From Sphingobacteriaceae bacterium (lineage in GTDB: Bacteria > Bacteroidota > Bacteroidia > B-17B0 > Aurantibacillaceae): a stretch of DNA of 64,000 nucleotides. A model generated the notes under the pieces. It was not told the DNA's origin and did no database searches. It was given only the letters and a program-made list of their open reading frames with translations. Location: contig CANKBS010000004.1 of the NCBI GenBank assembly GCA_947480015.1, positions 124,001 through 188,000 on the forward strand. The letters run 5' to 3'. Made by a program: the position numbers and the translations under genes. Every line of letters begins with the position of its first letter. Position 1 is the first letter of the stretch. Positions 33,270-42,876 of the stretch are shown here, one piece after another.

Positions 33270-33595
33270 TTTGCTTTATATCCTTCCTTTAAAAGGAGTA
33301 CCAGAATTTTTTCACGCTGATCGCCTTGGATCAAAATCTCTCTGTCTTTCACGCTACCACCAACTCCGCACTTCTGTTTTAGCAATTTCCCCAGTATTTC
33401 TATGTCGCCTGTTTTGCCACTAAAGCCAGTAACCCGACTCAACAATTTTCCACCCCCTAAACGATCGAGATATACTTTTAATTGCTCCTGATTTGGTTTT
33501 AAAGGTTCATGCTGCGTTTCGTTCTCTTCCTCAAACTTAAAATTTGGATTGGTCGAATACACCACATTGACGCGGTTCTTTTCTTTTTTGCTCAT
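33254..33595 (-). CDS. SUI1/YciH-family translation initiation factor
   Basis: A 113-residue protein: variable charged N-terminus (1-50) and a SUI1 domain with LDRLGGGKLLSRVTGFSG, ILGKLLKQKCGVGGSVKD and EILIQGDQREKILVLLLKEGY. This is the bacterial YciH form of eIF1, thought to act on initiation fidelity at the 30S subunit. The last residues (AGG) are encoded in the arm of a terminator hairpin. The gene starts inside the stop region of the upstream TPR gene (4-base overlap), so the two are coupled. Confidence 0.9.
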   Translation of the reverse strand: MSKKEKNRVNVVYSTNPNFKFEEENETQHEPLKPNQEQLKVYLDRLGGGKLLSRVTGFSGKTGDIEILGKLLKQKCGVGGSVKDREILIQGDQREKILVLLLKEGYKAKKAGG

Positions 33596-34677
33596 CGTTT
33601 ATAGTGAATAAGAGTGAAGGGAATGCCAATGAATAAAATAAAAATGCAAATCAATAAACCCTTGTTATGCAAAGCGCCTGTTTCCGAAACAACTGCATTT
33701 TCCGCATTAAGTTGTTCTGCTTCTGCAAAGTTAACTTCTGCCTGCATTGCTCTTAAACTGTCCTTGCAGCTTTCAGATTTTTGCAACCACAAATAAGCCT
33801 TTTCGAAATTTTTAGTGCCGACATAATACTTGGCGTATAATTCGTAGGCACTTAGTTGCGCCTCAAAATATTCAAACTGCCTTGCAATAAAATAGGCCGT
33901 ATCCAATTCTGTAATGGCTTTCGAAAAATCTTTCATATCCATGTATACAGAAGCCAGATTCAGATAACTGTCGGCCTCTTCCAGCCTATTATCCATAATC
34001 CTTCTCAACTTTAAAGCGTCTTCGTTACAGGCAATGGCCTTTTCAAATTGTCCGGCTTCTTGATAAATCACCGCCAGATTATTTAAACAAAGCGTCTTGC
34101 GCTCGTAATCATTTTTTGCATCCGCCACTTGGTAAGCCATTAAATAATTTTCTGCAGCTTCATCGTTTTGTTCTAAATTTTGTTTTAATACGCCTAAATT
34201 AATGAGGCAATCGGCTTCACGGATCTCATCGTGTAATTGCTTATATAAAGTGAGAGCCTTCAAATACGAATTTTCTGCTTTTTGATAAAGTGATAAATCT
34301 GAATACACATTTCCTAAATTTGTTTCACTTAAAGCAATGCCTAAAAAATCGTGATGGGCTAGTCTAATGGCAAGTGCCTTTTGATGGTAGTTTAAGGCTT
34401 TAGTGAGTTGGCCTTTTTTATAAGTTAAAAGTCCTAATAAGTTAAAGGCCTTTGCTTCGTGCAGTTCTGAACCCGATCGTTTTGCGGCTTGTTCACAAAG
34501 TTGTGCGTATTCAAAGGCTTTTAATGGATCGTTGTTGCGTAAAACAAAACCACGCTGATAAAGCAGATTCACTTGTTGGGTATCATTGTCAAGTGCAAGT
34601 ATTGATTGCAGCAAACTGTCAGAACCCTGACCTTTTGCCATAATGGAAACAAATAATAAAAAACTCAGCAAACGCAT
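33592..34677 (-). CDS. TPR-repeat protein with signal peptide and C-terminal membrane helix
   Basis: A 361-residue protein with a short signal sequence (to about residue 17), about six tetratricopeptide repeats (for example GLLTYKKGQLTKALNYHQKA, NLGNVYSDLSLYQKAENSY, NLAVIYQEAGQFEKAIACNE, LNLASVYMDMKDFSKAITEL) and one C-terminal transmembrane helix (GLLICIFILFIGIPFTLIHY). It resembles the sensor half of Bacteroidota TPR-histidine kinases but ends right after the membrane helix with no kinase domain. A periplasmic protein-protein interaction platform is inferred. Coupled to yciH by overlap. Confidence 0.82.
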   Translation of the reverse strand: MRLLSFLLFVSIMAKGQGSDSLLQSILALDNDTQQVNLLYQRGFVLRNNDPLKAFEYAQLCEQAAKRSGSELHEAKAFNLLGLLTYKKGQLTKALNYHQKALAIRLAHHDFLGIALSETNLGNVYSDLSLYQKAENSYLKALTLYKQLHDEIREADCLINLGVLKQNLEQNDEAAENYLMAYQVADAKNDYERKTLCLNNLAVIYQEAGQFEKAIACNEDALKLRRIMDNRLEEADSYLNLASVYMDMKDFSKAITELDTAYFIARQFEYFEAQLSAYELYAKYYVGTKNFEKAYLWLQKSESCKDSLRAMQAEVNFAEAEQLNAENAVVSETGALHNKGLLICIFILFIGIPFTLIHYKR

Positions 34678-34690
34678 CTTCTATTTTCAT

Positions 34691-34698
34691 CAAATGTA
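34691..34698 (-). promoter_or_regulatory. -7 promoter element of the TPR-yciH operon
   Basis: Read on the minus strand the octamer is TACATTTG (TAnnTTTG), 14 bases upstream of the TPR-protein ATG, in the short divergent region shared with the M61 peptidase gene. No clear -33 element. Confidence 0.45.
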
Positions 34699-34724
34699 TA
34701 ATTTTAAGCCATAATTTTAAAAGA

Positions 34725-36452
34725 ATGATTAAATATTCCTTCTATCAAAAAAATCCGGCCTCGCATTATATTTATATCGACATGCTGGTTGATGCAATTT
34801 CATCTCCAAGTATTCAACTACAACTTCCTGCCTGGCGTCCCGGCCGTTACGAATTGGGTAATTTTGCCAAAAATGTAAAACGGGTGGATGTTTTTAATGA
34901 AAAAAACGAGCCCTTAACGTATACAAAACTTTCGAAAGATCTTTGGGAAGTGGACACAAAAAACGCTACTTCTATAAAAATAACATATAGTTACTATGCC
35001 GCTGAACTGAATGCAGGCGCCTGTTTTGCCGATACGACGCAGCTTTATGTTAATCCGGTGCATTGCTGCATGTATGTTGTGGGAAGAACCAATGAAACAC
35101 ATCAGGTTGAATTAAAAATTCCCGATACCTATAAAATTGCCTGTTCACTTTCAAAACAAGGAAACACCTTAACGGCCATAAATTTTGATGAACTCGTTGA
35201 TTCACCTTTTATAGCTTCAGCCGACATTAAATCCGATTATTATGAAGTTAATGGCATAAAATTCCACCTGCATTTTAATGGGGAATGCCAACCGGATTTC
35301 GAAAAAATTAAAAAAGATTTTACAGCCTTCACTAAAAAACAAATTGAATTCTGGAATGATTTTCCCTATGATGAGTACCACTTTTTGTTCCAGGTACTCA
35401 CTTTCAAATTTTACCATGGTGTTGAACATAAAAAAAATACGGTGATAGCCATTGGTCCGGGTTATGCCCTGAATAGTGGTGCTACTTATGAAGATGTGCT
35501 CGGGGTAAGTTGCCACGAATTATTCCATAGCTGGAATATCAAAACCATTCGCCCCGTTGAAATGTTACCTTACGATTATACCAAAGAAAACTACTCCCGC
35601 TCAGGTTATGTTTACGAAGGGTTTACCACCTACTATGGCGATAAATTATTATTGAGTAGCGGTGTGTTTAGCATGCAACAATATTTCAACACCTTACAGG
35701 AACGTTTAACCAAACACTTTCACAATTTCGGACGATATAATTTAAGTGTAGCCCATAGCAGTTGGGAAACTTGGCTGGATGGTTATGTGCCGGGCGCGCC
35801 TTATCGCAAGACTAACATATACGACGAAGGGAATTTAATTGCGTTGATGCTTGATGTAAAAATTTTAAAAGCCACACAAAACAAAAAGTGTTTACGCGAT
35901 TTATGTGTGCTCTTATACGAACGCTTCGGTAAAACAGGTAAGGGTTATGCCGAACAAGACATCATTGGTTTGGCCAATGAAGTGTCGGGAATAGATTTAA
36001 GTGATTTTTTCACGCAATATGTTTATACCCCAAGTGATTTTGAAATTCCTTTACAAGAGGCATTTGATTATCTGGGCTTTGATTTTATTAAGCAGGATAG
36101 TGCCCAACATACCGATCATCATTATGGATTTAAGGTTATAGAAAACGGTCCTTTTAGTAAAGTCAGTCTGGTTGCACCCTATTCACCTGCGTGGAAGGCA
36201 GGACTTTTTGCAGGTGATGAAATTATGGCGGTAAATGCCATCATGTTAAAAGCTAATTTAAATTACTGGCTTCACTATTTTAATACTGCAGAGGAAATAG
36301 TTTTAACCGTTAATTCGGGTGAACTCGTAAAGAGTATTTCATTGACAAAAGATAAAAAGGGTAATACTTATTTTTTTACGCCGGTGTTAAAATTGAAACC
36401 CCAGCCAGAGGCCACGCAAAATAAGGCATTGGAGGCTTGGAAGCTTTATTAA
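34725..36452 (+). CDS. M61-family glycyl aminopeptidase-like metalloprotease with PDZ domain
   Basis: A 575-residue protein. An N-terminal beta domain (1-170) contains the family's PAWRPGRYELGNFAKNV motif. The zinc site is CHELFHSWN (H264-E265...H268) with the downstream Glu in YVYEGFTTYYGDKLLL. A C-terminal PDZ domain (about 455-545) has APYSPAWKAGLFAGDEIMAVN. M61 enzymes are gluzincins that release N-terminal Gly/Ala or act as endopeptidases. No signal peptide is visible in the translated start, so location is uncertain. Divergent from the TPR gene. Confidence 0.92.
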   Translation: MIKYSFYQKNPASHYIYIDMLVDAISSPSIQLQLPAWRPGRYELGNFAKNVKRVDVFNEKNEPLTYTKLSKDLWEVDTKNATSIKITYSYYAAELNAGACFADTTQLYVNPVHCCMYVVGRTNETHQVELKIPDTYKIACSLSKQGNTLTAINFDELVDSPFIASADIKSDYYEVNGIKFHLHFNGECQPDFEKIKKDFTAFTKKQIEFWNDFPYDEYHFLFQVLTFKFYHGVEHKKNTVIAIGPGYALNSGATYEDVLGVSCHELFHSWNIKTIRPVEMLPYDYTKENYSRSGYVYEGFTTYYGDKLLLSSGVFSMQQYFNTLQERLTKHFHNFGRYNLSVAHSSWETWLDGYVPGAPYRKTNIYDEGNLIALMLDVKILKATQNKKCLRDLCVLLYERFGKTGKGYAEQDIIGLANEVSGIDLSDFFTQYVYTPSDFEIPLQEAFDYLGFDFIKQDSAQHTDHHYGFKVIENGPFSKVSLVAPYSPAWKAGLFAGDEIMAVNAIMLKANLNYWLHYFNTAEEIVLTVNSGELVKSISLTKDKKGNTYFFTPVLKLKPQPEATQNKALEAWKLY

Positions 36453-36547
36453 AAGTGTTAAAAGCGAAAATTGTTAAAAACTTTGTGTTGACTTTTGGGG
36501 CAATTGAACTTACTTTCAATAGATATTAACCCCCTAAAATTTAAACA

Positions 36548-37159
36548 ATGGAAGAAAACAACGCGAAGCAAGACTTTGTTTTTGATATCCTTCATCAGGA
36601 GAAGTATTCAAGAGGAGAGTTGTTGTTAAGGTCTTTTTTTGGTCAGTTATACATTGGCATCCCACATTTTTTCCTGATTTTTTTTATTAGCATTGCTGCA
36701 GCCTTTTTGGGTTTTATTGCCTGGTGGGCCGTATTATTTACCGCGCAGTATCCCCGTTCTTTTTTTGATTTCCAGGTCAATCTTCTGCGATGGAGCACAA
36801 GGGTACAGGCCCGATTGTTGCATTTATCCGATGGCTATCCGCCTTTCGGCATGAATGCTACCGACGATCACATTGTTTTGCATGTGGCCTATCCTGAGTC
36901 CTTAAGTCGTGGATTAGTTCTTTTACGTTTATTTTTTCAGTTCATTTATGTTTTAATACCACATGGTTTTTGTTTATTTTTCAGAGCCATAGGCATGTTG
37001 TTTGTGATATTTATTGCTTGGTGGGCGGTGTTGTTTACCGGCGAATATCCTAAAGGCATGCATGCTTATGTTGTAGGAACCTTACGTTGGAGCATGCGCG
37101 TTGGAAATTACCTCTCTTTATTAACCGATAAATACCCACCATTTTCGGGTAAGGCCTAA
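36548..37159 (+). CDS. DUF4389 membrane protein with an internal duplication
   Basis: A 203-residue membrane protein made of two similar halves. Each has a pair of hydrophobic helices ending in FIAWWAVLFTA/GEYP, then LLRWSTRV..LHLSDGYPPF in the first and LRWSMRV..SLLTDKYPPF in the second. This is the DUF4389 arrangement. Function is unknown. It opens a same-strand run of small membrane-protein genes ending in a peptide transporter; the gap to the next gene is 35 bases. Confidence 0.85.
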   Translation: MEENNAKQDFVFDILHQEKYSRGELLLRSFFGQLYIGIPHFFLIFFISIAAAFLGFIAWWAVLFTAQYPRSFFDFQVNLLRWSTRVQARLLHLSDGYPPFGMNATDDHIVLHVAYPESLSRGLVLLRLFFQFIYVLIPHGFCLFFRAIGMLFVIFIAWWAVLFTGEYPKGMHAYVVGTLRWSMRVGNYLSLLTDKYPPFSGKA

Positions 37160-37194
37160 TGCTAAAAATAAATTATAAATCTTAAAAAATCATC

Positions 37195-37596
37195 ATGGAA
37201 GAAAACACAAACACAACTAACAATTCAGCAAATTCGTCGGCAGGTAAAGGCTTAGGTATTGCTGGCCTGGTATTAGGCATTGTAGCCGCCATCATTGCAT
37301 TTATTCCCTGCTTGGGAACCTTTGCACTTATTCCGGGCATTATCGGTATTGTTTTAAGTGCCATAAGTATGATGCAAGCAAATAAAGCAGGGGTAAGCAA
37401 AGGCATGGCAACAGCCGGGCTTATCTGTTCTATTGTAGGCTGCTGTTTGGCAGGGTACCAATTTTATGTATTAAAAACTGCCGGTGAAAAAATGAAAGAG
37501 GGTCTGGAAGAAATAAATAAATCCGGAGCATTGGATTCATTGAACAAGGCCATGGAGCAATTAAATAACATTATCGACACATCTAAATCACAGTAA
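37195..37596 (+). CDS. DUF4190 membrane protein (CCC-motif-like)
   Basis: A 133-residue protein: Asn/Ser-rich N-terminus, then two Gly/Ala-rich helices (LGIAGLVLGIVAAIIAFIP and FALIPGIIGIVLSAISM), a loop with NKAGVSKGMATAGLI, and a third helix CSIVGCCLAGYQFY, then an acidic helical tail (about 100-133). This matches DUF4190 proteins. Function is unknown. Its stop shares a base with the ATG of the next gene (TAATG), so they are coupled. Confidence 0.85.
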   Translation: MEENTNTTNNSANSSAGKGLGIAGLVLGIVAAIIAFIPCLGTFALIPGIIGIVLSAISMMQANKAGVSKGMATAGLICSIVGCCLAGYQFYVLKTAGEKMKEGLEEINKSGALDSLNKAMEQLNNIIDTSKSQ

Positions 37597-37991
37597 TGAA
37601 GAGGCGTAAAACACCTGCTTATGTTACAATTAGTTTGGTGTTTTTTAGTTTAATAGGAATAGGCCTAGCTTATTCCTATTTTTTTTATCCTAATTCTCAC
37701 CCCATTGATTGTATAGTAAAAACCTATACGGGTAAAAACTGCGCCACCTGTGGCTTTTCACGATCTTTCTCTTACTACACGCATTTTCAATTTGAACAAG
37801 GGAAACAATTTAATCCTTTGTCGTGGCCTGTTTTTTTATTTTTTAGTTTGCAGTTCTTAGTGAGAGCTCTTGTAAGCATTTATTTTTTTACCACTCGTCG
37901 GGCCATTTCAACCGGTCTTATTAAAATCGATATCATAATTAGCATTTCCCTTTTTTTATTAGCATTTTTACCTATCCTATTTAAATTTTAA
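37596..37991 (+). CDS. DUF2752 membrane protein
   Basis: A 131-residue membrane protein with about three helices. The signature HPIDCIVKTYTGKNCATCG followed by FSRSF, containing the Cys-x2-Cys-like pair, is the core of DUF2752. These proteins often neighbour TM2/DUF4190 proteins and their role is unknown. The start overlaps the previous stop by one base and the next gene follows after 5 bases. Confidence 0.85.
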   Translation: MKRRKTPAYVTISLVFFSLIGIGLAYSYFFYPNSHPIDCIVKTYTGKNCATCGFSRSFSYYTHFQFEQGKQFNPLSWPVFLFFSLQFLVRALVSIYFFTTRRAISTGLIKIDIIISISLFLLAFLPILFKF

Positions 37992-37996
37992 AACTA

Positions 37997-38518
37997 ATGG
38001 AAACAATACTCGATAATCAATATAACGATGGAATGGGCGATCAACCGGCTCGCCCCGAATTTTTAAAAATACTCTGTATTTTGTCTTTCGTTGCCAGTGG
38101 TTTAATGATTCTCATTTATGGCATAGGCTCCATGTGTCTTGGAATTTCAGAACAAATGATTGGTAATGCGTGGGAAAAGGTTACAGAAAGCAACCCCCAA
38201 TTCGCCAACATGGACGCCATGGAATTTTTTCATGCCGTGGGGATGTTATGTGTGTATGGCTTAATTGCTAATGTTTTTTCATTGGTAGGAGTTATCATGA
38301 TGTGGCGTCTAGAGAAAATCGGGTTTTTTATTTATGTGATAGCCGAACTCAGCACCAACTTTTTAAGCCTGGACATTAAAGGATCCGAAGGCACCAGTTC
38401 TATGGGTGGCATGATCTTCTCAACAGTGATTGACTTGGTATTTATTGTGATGTATTTTCTGAATCTCAAACACATGAATAAAAAGAATAACAACACCTTT
38501 ATTCAATCGGGAAGCTAA
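37997..38518 (+). CDS. Four-helix membrane protein, unrecognised
   Basis: A 173-residue integral membrane protein with four hydrophobic segments (about 26-48, 73-96, 104-122 and 138-158) and a soluble loop (about 52-72: NAWEKVTESNPQFANMD) between helix 1 and 2. The N-terminus (residues 1-20) is acidic and cytosolic-looking. The layout recalls small Bacteroidota membrane proteins seen beside DUF4190/DUF2752, but I cannot name a family. It lies 22 bases ahead of the peptide transporter and is probably in the same operon. Confidence 0.65.
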   Translation: METILDNQYNDGMGDQPARPEFLKILCILSFVASGLMILIYGIGSMCLGISEQMIGNAWEKVTESNPQFANMDAMEFFHAVGMLCVYGLIANVFSLVGVIMMWRLEKIGFFIYVIAELSTNFLSLDIKGSEGTSSMGGMIFSTVIDLVFIVMYFLNLKHMNKKNNNTFIQSGS

Positions 38519-38540
38519 CCGGTTTATCTAAACTATCTTT

Positions 38541-40211
38541 ATGGCAGAATCGAAATACCCCAAGGGTTTGTTTTTTTTAGTGTTCACTGAATTTTGGGAG
38601 CGCTTTGGTTATTATCTCATGATCGGGATTTTTTTCCTTTACATGACAGCCGATGGAAAAGACGGAGGCATGGGCTGGGAACGGTCAACTTCCTCCGACA
38701 TCTACGGAACCTTTATCGCTCTTGCTTACCTAACGCCATTCATGGGCGGTTTGCTGGCTGATTTAAAATTAGGGTATCGCTTTTCGATCACCCTGGGTGG
38801 AATTTTAATGGGCATTGGTTATTGTATGTTGGCCATTCCCGAAAAATGGGCTTTTTTTACAGCCTTAGGGGTGATGGTTGTTGGCAATGGATTTTTTAAA
38901 CCAAACATCGCTACTTTATTAGGAAACCTATATAATGACCCGCGATACAGAGCCAACAAAGATACCGGTTACAATATTTTTTACATGGGTATTAATGTCG
39001 GCGCTTTCATTTGCAACTTCATTGCCGCTATCATGCGAAATAAAATTGGCTGGCATGGTGCATTTATAACAGCAGGTTTAGGGATGTTTTTTGGCGTGTT
39101 TACTTTTTGGATGGGCATGAAGCACTACAAACATGTCGACGTGCGCAAAGAACCTAGGCCTGAAGATAAACCCCTACTCATACAATTTGTGAAGGTGCTT
39201 ATTGCAGGCATTATTTTTGCGGTGGCAGGCTGGACGCTCCCCGAGCTCATTTGGGGTAAGGGCGACGGACTCTACACCATAATGGGAAGTAAAAGTACCG
39301 ATGCCTTTTTTATGTTTTGTGTGCCGGTTATTTATTTTTATTCTTCTATTTACAAAAAAGCAAACGCCGAAGAACGTAAACCTTTGGGGACCATGTTCAC
39401 CATTTTTATTATTGTCATATTGTTCTGGGCCATCTTTAAACAGAATGGTACCGCCCTCACAACCTATGCCGAATATTATACCGATCGCAGTAGTCCGCAA
39501 AGCATTACCGCCATTACCAGCGAATTAGGCTTTTCGGAAGAATTGGCAGCAAAAAATAAGGAGGTCAATCAAGTTGATGAACAATTTCGCACCATAAAAG
39601 ATGAGAACGGCAAACCAAAAAAAGTGATGGATTACCCGGCCTATTTTAAAAACTTAGAGGCTGAAAAAATCCCCCCTGCCGACAAATCGCTTAATTTGGT
39701 TAATACCGAAATTTTTCAATCGGTAAATCCGTTTTTTGTGGTCGTCATAACCCCTTTGCTCATTTTCCTTTTTGGCTTTTTGCGTAAAAAAGGAAAAGAA
39801 CCAACCACCGCAACAAAAATAGCTTATGGATTATTAATTAGCGGACTCTCCACCTTGGTAATGGTATTGGCAGTATACGCAACACATAATGGCATGGAGA
39901 AAGCCAGTGCCTGGTGGTTAATTTCCAGTTACGGCGTTATAACGGTTGGCGAATTGTTGCTTAGTCCCATGGGTTTATCCATGGTGTCGAAGCTAGCACC
40001 CCTTCGTTTAACAGCTTTAATGATGGGTGGTTGGCAACTGGCTACCTCAATGGGAAACAAATTAAGTGGGGTATTGGCAAAAAACTGGGATAAGTTTGAT
40101 AACAAAGCTAATTACTTTTGGTTGAATTTTATTTTACTCATAATAGCCTTTGTGATTATGATGCTTTTATTAAAACGCTTAAATAAAGTGTTTAACGAAA
40201 GCGCGCATTAA
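38541..40211 (+). CDS. POT/PTR2-family proton-coupled peptide transporter
   Basis: A 556-residue major-facilitator protein with the POT N-terminal signature FTEFWERFGYYLMIGIF (ExxERFG), the GGLLADLKLGYR loop, and the later FKPNIATLLGNLY and NIFYMGINVGAFICNF motifs. It carries 12-14 helices; a soluble insertion (about 320-385) between helices is typical of Bacteroidota members. It imports di- and tripeptides with protons at the inner membrane. It ends the run of membrane genes started at 36548 and converges with a lipoprotein-like gene. Confidence 0.92.
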   Translation: MAESKYPKGLFFLVFTEFWERFGYYLMIGIFFLYMTADGKDGGMGWERSTSSDIYGTFIALAYLTPFMGGLLADLKLGYRFSITLGGILMGIGYCMLAIPEKWAFFTALGVMVVGNGFFKPNIATLLGNLYNDPRYRANKDTGYNIFYMGINVGAFICNFIAAIMRNKIGWHGAFITAGLGMFFGVFTFWMGMKHYKHVDVRKEPRPEDKPLLIQFVKVLIAGIIFAVAGWTLPELIWGKGDGLYTIMGSKSTDAFFMFCVPVIYFYSSIYKKANAEERKPLGTMFTIFIIVILFWAIFKQNGTALTTYAEYYTDRSSPQSITAITSELGFSEELAAKNKEVNQVDEQFRTIKDENGKPKKVMDYPAYFKNLEAEKIPPADKSLNLVNTEIFQSVNPFFVVVITPLLIFLFGFLRKKGKEPTTATKIAYGLLISGLSTLVMVLAVYATHNGMEKASAWWLISSYGVITVGELLLSPMGLSMVSKLAPLRLTALMMGGWQLATSMGNKLSGVLAKNWDKFDNKANYFWLNFILLIIAFVIMMLLLKRLNKVFNESAH

Positions 40212-40233
40212 GGAGTAAATAAGCTGCCTTGTT

Positions 40234-40851
40234 CTAATACAATTGACCAACCACTACTATGTTAATCACAAGGAGCAATACACTCAATATGGTTGAAATA
40301 ACAGCATAGGGCGACAAGGTGGCCAGCACAACAGCTATTAAGTAATACAATAAAATCAAAACCAACGTGCTACCAAATCCTATGAGTATTGCCTCAATAG
40401 GACCTTTTTTAGAATGCATATTGTTTTTGATTAAGCTCACACTTTTAACAAGTTTGTTTTCCTTAAAAATTTGATTGGATTTAAAAGCGGTGTGCGTTTG
40501 AACATTAGAAACCGACTTTGTTTTTACAAAATTAGAATTGAGATTGTCTGAAACGGCATCCTCATGACGACCGATTGGCGCCTCAACCACGACCGTTTCT
40601 AGAGTATGTGATTCTGGCCTAAGCGCTATGTTATTATTCGATTTCTGAACAACAACAACAAACTGATCTTTTGTTTTCGTTTTTGTTAGACCCGAAAAAT
40701 AATAACCCTTCGTGTATCTTCTTTTTTGCAAATTATAATTACTGGCACATGCACTCAATACAAGGATACCTGCAAGCAGGAGAATCACATACACGCCACT
40801 TGAATGAATGTTTGTTTTTAAAACACAGCAAAACCGATCTTTGTTAATCAT
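40234..40851 (-). CDS. Putative lipoprotein with C-terminal membrane helices
   Basis: A 205-residue protein. After about 18 residues comes a hydrophobic stretch ending in a lipobox-like LVLSACAS (Cys36), then YNLQKRRYTKGYYF, a short motif I associate with Bacteroidota surface or inner-membrane lipoproteins. A polar region (60-140) precedes two C-terminal helices (about 150-178 and 183-203). Either the first Met is late or the signal is unusually long. Function unknown. It stands alone on the minus strand. Confidence 0.6.
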   Translation of the reverse strand: MINKDRFCCVLKTNIHSSGVYVILLLAGILVLSACASNYNLQKRRYTKGYYFSGLTKTKTKDQFVVVVQKSNNNIALRPESHTLETVVVEAPIGRHEDAVSDNLNSNFVKTKSVSNVQTHTAFKSNQIFKENKLVKSVSLIKNNMHSKKGPIEAILIGFGSTLVLILLYYLIAVVLATLSPYAVISTILSVLLLVINIVVVGQLY

Positions 40852-40950
40852 AGGCTACCTACTAAAATTATAATTACGACCAATCCGTGAGTATAGGTGG
40901 ATGGTAAATCTTAATTAAAGATAGGAAATTAGTTTAAATAAAAAAATTGA

Positions 40951-42876
40951 TTAGGCCCATTCCCAGGCGGTACGGTACATGCCGTTTTTTTCACAGTATT
41001 CTAAAAACAACTGATAAAAATGGCTCGAACCTATGGTGGCGCTATCGCCCAGCACCACCAGCTTTTTACGGGCCCGGGTAATGGCTACATTCATCCTTCG
41101 CAAATCATTTAAAAAACCTATTTCGTGTTTATCATTACTCCTTACTAAACTGATATAAATGACATCACGCTCTTCGCCCTGAAAGCCATCAATGGTTTTT
41201 ACACTGAGCGATTCAAGTTTGTTTTTATTTAATTCAAGGTGACTCAAGTTTTCTTTTAACCATTCGCGTTGTTCTTTATAAGGAGAAATGATACCAATGC
41301 TCAAGGGCGGCAATTCATCATGCGGGGCATAATCTTCCAGCAATTGTTGTAAATGCTTAAACAGTAATTTCCCTTCTTCCGGATTAAAATGACTGAGTGT
41401 TTCGGGATTCTGGATCTCATCAAAACTACATCCCGCGGTATCAATAAACTCGATGCTTTTACTTAAATACGAATCGTCATTCACCAATACCTGTGTGCTT
41501 ACCGTTTCATCGGCAATGAGTTCATGGTTATAAAAAAAGGCATTGCTAAAGCCCATAATAGCTGAATGCATTCGGTATTGGCGATTAAGAAGAACAACCG
41601 CTTCTTTTAACGCGATGCATTTATCTAAAATGGTACGGTCGAGTCCGGCTTTTTTAGCTTCTAAACTTTTTACTACCGGAGGTAATTGAAAATGATCGCC
41701 GCATAAAATTAAGCGCTTGCATTTGAGTAATGGAATCCACACCATGGGTTCTAAGGCCTGTGAGGCTTCATCAAAAAACAAAGTATTAAAACGTTTGCGT
41801 TGTAAGCCACGGTGTGTGCTGGTTACGGGGGTGCAACAAATAACTTGAGAGGTCTTAAATAATTCATCAACTATAAAATCTTCGAGTAATCGCGCTTCCT
41901 TAATGCAATTTTTTGCTTCGGTATAATAAGCGGTACGTTGCTGTGCTTCCTCTTTTCCAAACACCCGTTTGTATTTCCCGGCCATACGAAAATATTCTTC
42001 GGCATTACGACGCAGGTTTTTAATGTCTTTGTAATAGGGCGAACTGCTGATCTTCCCGTCCATACTGCTGCTCAGTAATTCCTCAGCCATACGGGCAGGG
42101 TGACCCATGCGCAACACATCGATACCGAGTTCAACTAATTTTTCGGTGAGCAGATCTACGGCCGAATTTGTAGGAGCGCAAACCAACACTTGATTTTCTT
42201 CCTGCAAGGTTAATCGGATGGCTTGCACCAAACTCGTTGTTTTACCAGTGCCGGGAGGTCCATGCACCACGCCAATATCACGCACGCTTAACACGTGTCG
42301 CACAGCACGGTTTTGTGACAAATTTAATTGAGGAATGATTACATCTTCTTTTATTTTTTCAAATGAAATAGGAAGGCCCCCTTCAATCATCTCGCGTAAT
42401 TCAGCCACCCGGTTATTTTTAGCACCAATCACTTCATCCAGTGCTTTTTGCATTTCGGTATAACTGTTATCGTCGAACTGTATATTCAAACCCAGCTTAC
42501 CATCGTAACACCAGTCGGGCAGCTCATCGGCATGAATAATCAATTTGAGAGCGTTTTTTGAAACTGATTTGATGGTGCCGGTAATCTCAAAATTTTCATT
42601 GTTCTGATTACTAAACAAACTCACATTTTTGCCTGAACTGAACTGATGTGGCTTATCAATCTGCGAGGTACGTTCAATTTCAAGATGTAACAAATCACCC
42701 GAGCCAAGTTCCTCACTGTTTATTTTAACCGGATACCACGTAACACCGTTTTTTTTACGCTGCTCCAAATTAACCCGCAAAAATAATTCTTGATACAAAC
42801 GATAATCTTCGTCGCGCTCAATTTTAAGCAGTTGTTTAACGTGTTTTAGTCGTTCTACGGCATTTTGTTTTGGCAT
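40951..42876 (-). CDS. SF1B helicase, IGHMBP2/Upf1-like
   Basis: A 641-residue AAA/SF1 protein. An N-terminal OB-like domain (about 40-150) precedes motif I GPPGTGKT (206-213), Ia VCAPTNSAVDLL, II FFDEASQALEP (DEAS form), III LCGDHFQLPPV, then RMHSAIM, SVKTIDGFQGEE and NVAITRARKKL. This combination is the Upf1-like family (IGHMBP2-type), which translocates 5'-3' on RNA or DNA. The start ATG overlaps the upstream sterol-desaturase-type gene by one base, so the two are coupled, an odd pairing. Its role in the cell is unknown. Confidence 0.9.
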   Translation of the reverse strand: MPKQNAVERLKHVKQLLKIERDEDYRLYQELFLRVNLEQRKKNGVTWYPVKINSEELGSGDLLHLEIERTSQIDKPHQFSSGKNVSLFSNQNNENFEITGTIKSVSKNALKLIIHADELPDWCYDGKLGLNIQFDDNSYTEMQKALDEVIGAKNNRVAELREMIEGGLPISFEKIKEDVIIPQLNLSQNRAVRHVLSVRDIGVVHGPPGTGKTTSLVQAIRLTLQEENQVLVCAPTNSAVDLLTEKLVELGIDVLRMGHPARMAEELLSSSMDGKISSSPYYKDIKNLRRNAEEYFRMAGKYKRVFGKEEAQQRTAYYTEAKNCIKEARLLEDFIVDELFKTSQVICCTPVTSTHRGLQRKRFNTLFFDEASQALEPMVWIPLLKCKRLILCGDHFQLPPVVKSLEAKKAGLDRTILDKCIALKEAVVLLNRQYRMHSAIMGFSNAFFYNHELIADETVSTQVLVNDDSYLSKSIEFIDTAGCSFDEIQNPETLSHFNPEEGKLLFKHLQQLLEDYAPHDELPPLSIGIISPYKEQREWLKENLSHLELNKNKLESLSVKTIDGFQGEERDVIYISLVRSNDKHEIGFLNDLRRMNVAITRARKKLVVLGDSATIGSSHFYQLFLEYCEKNGMYRTAWEWA

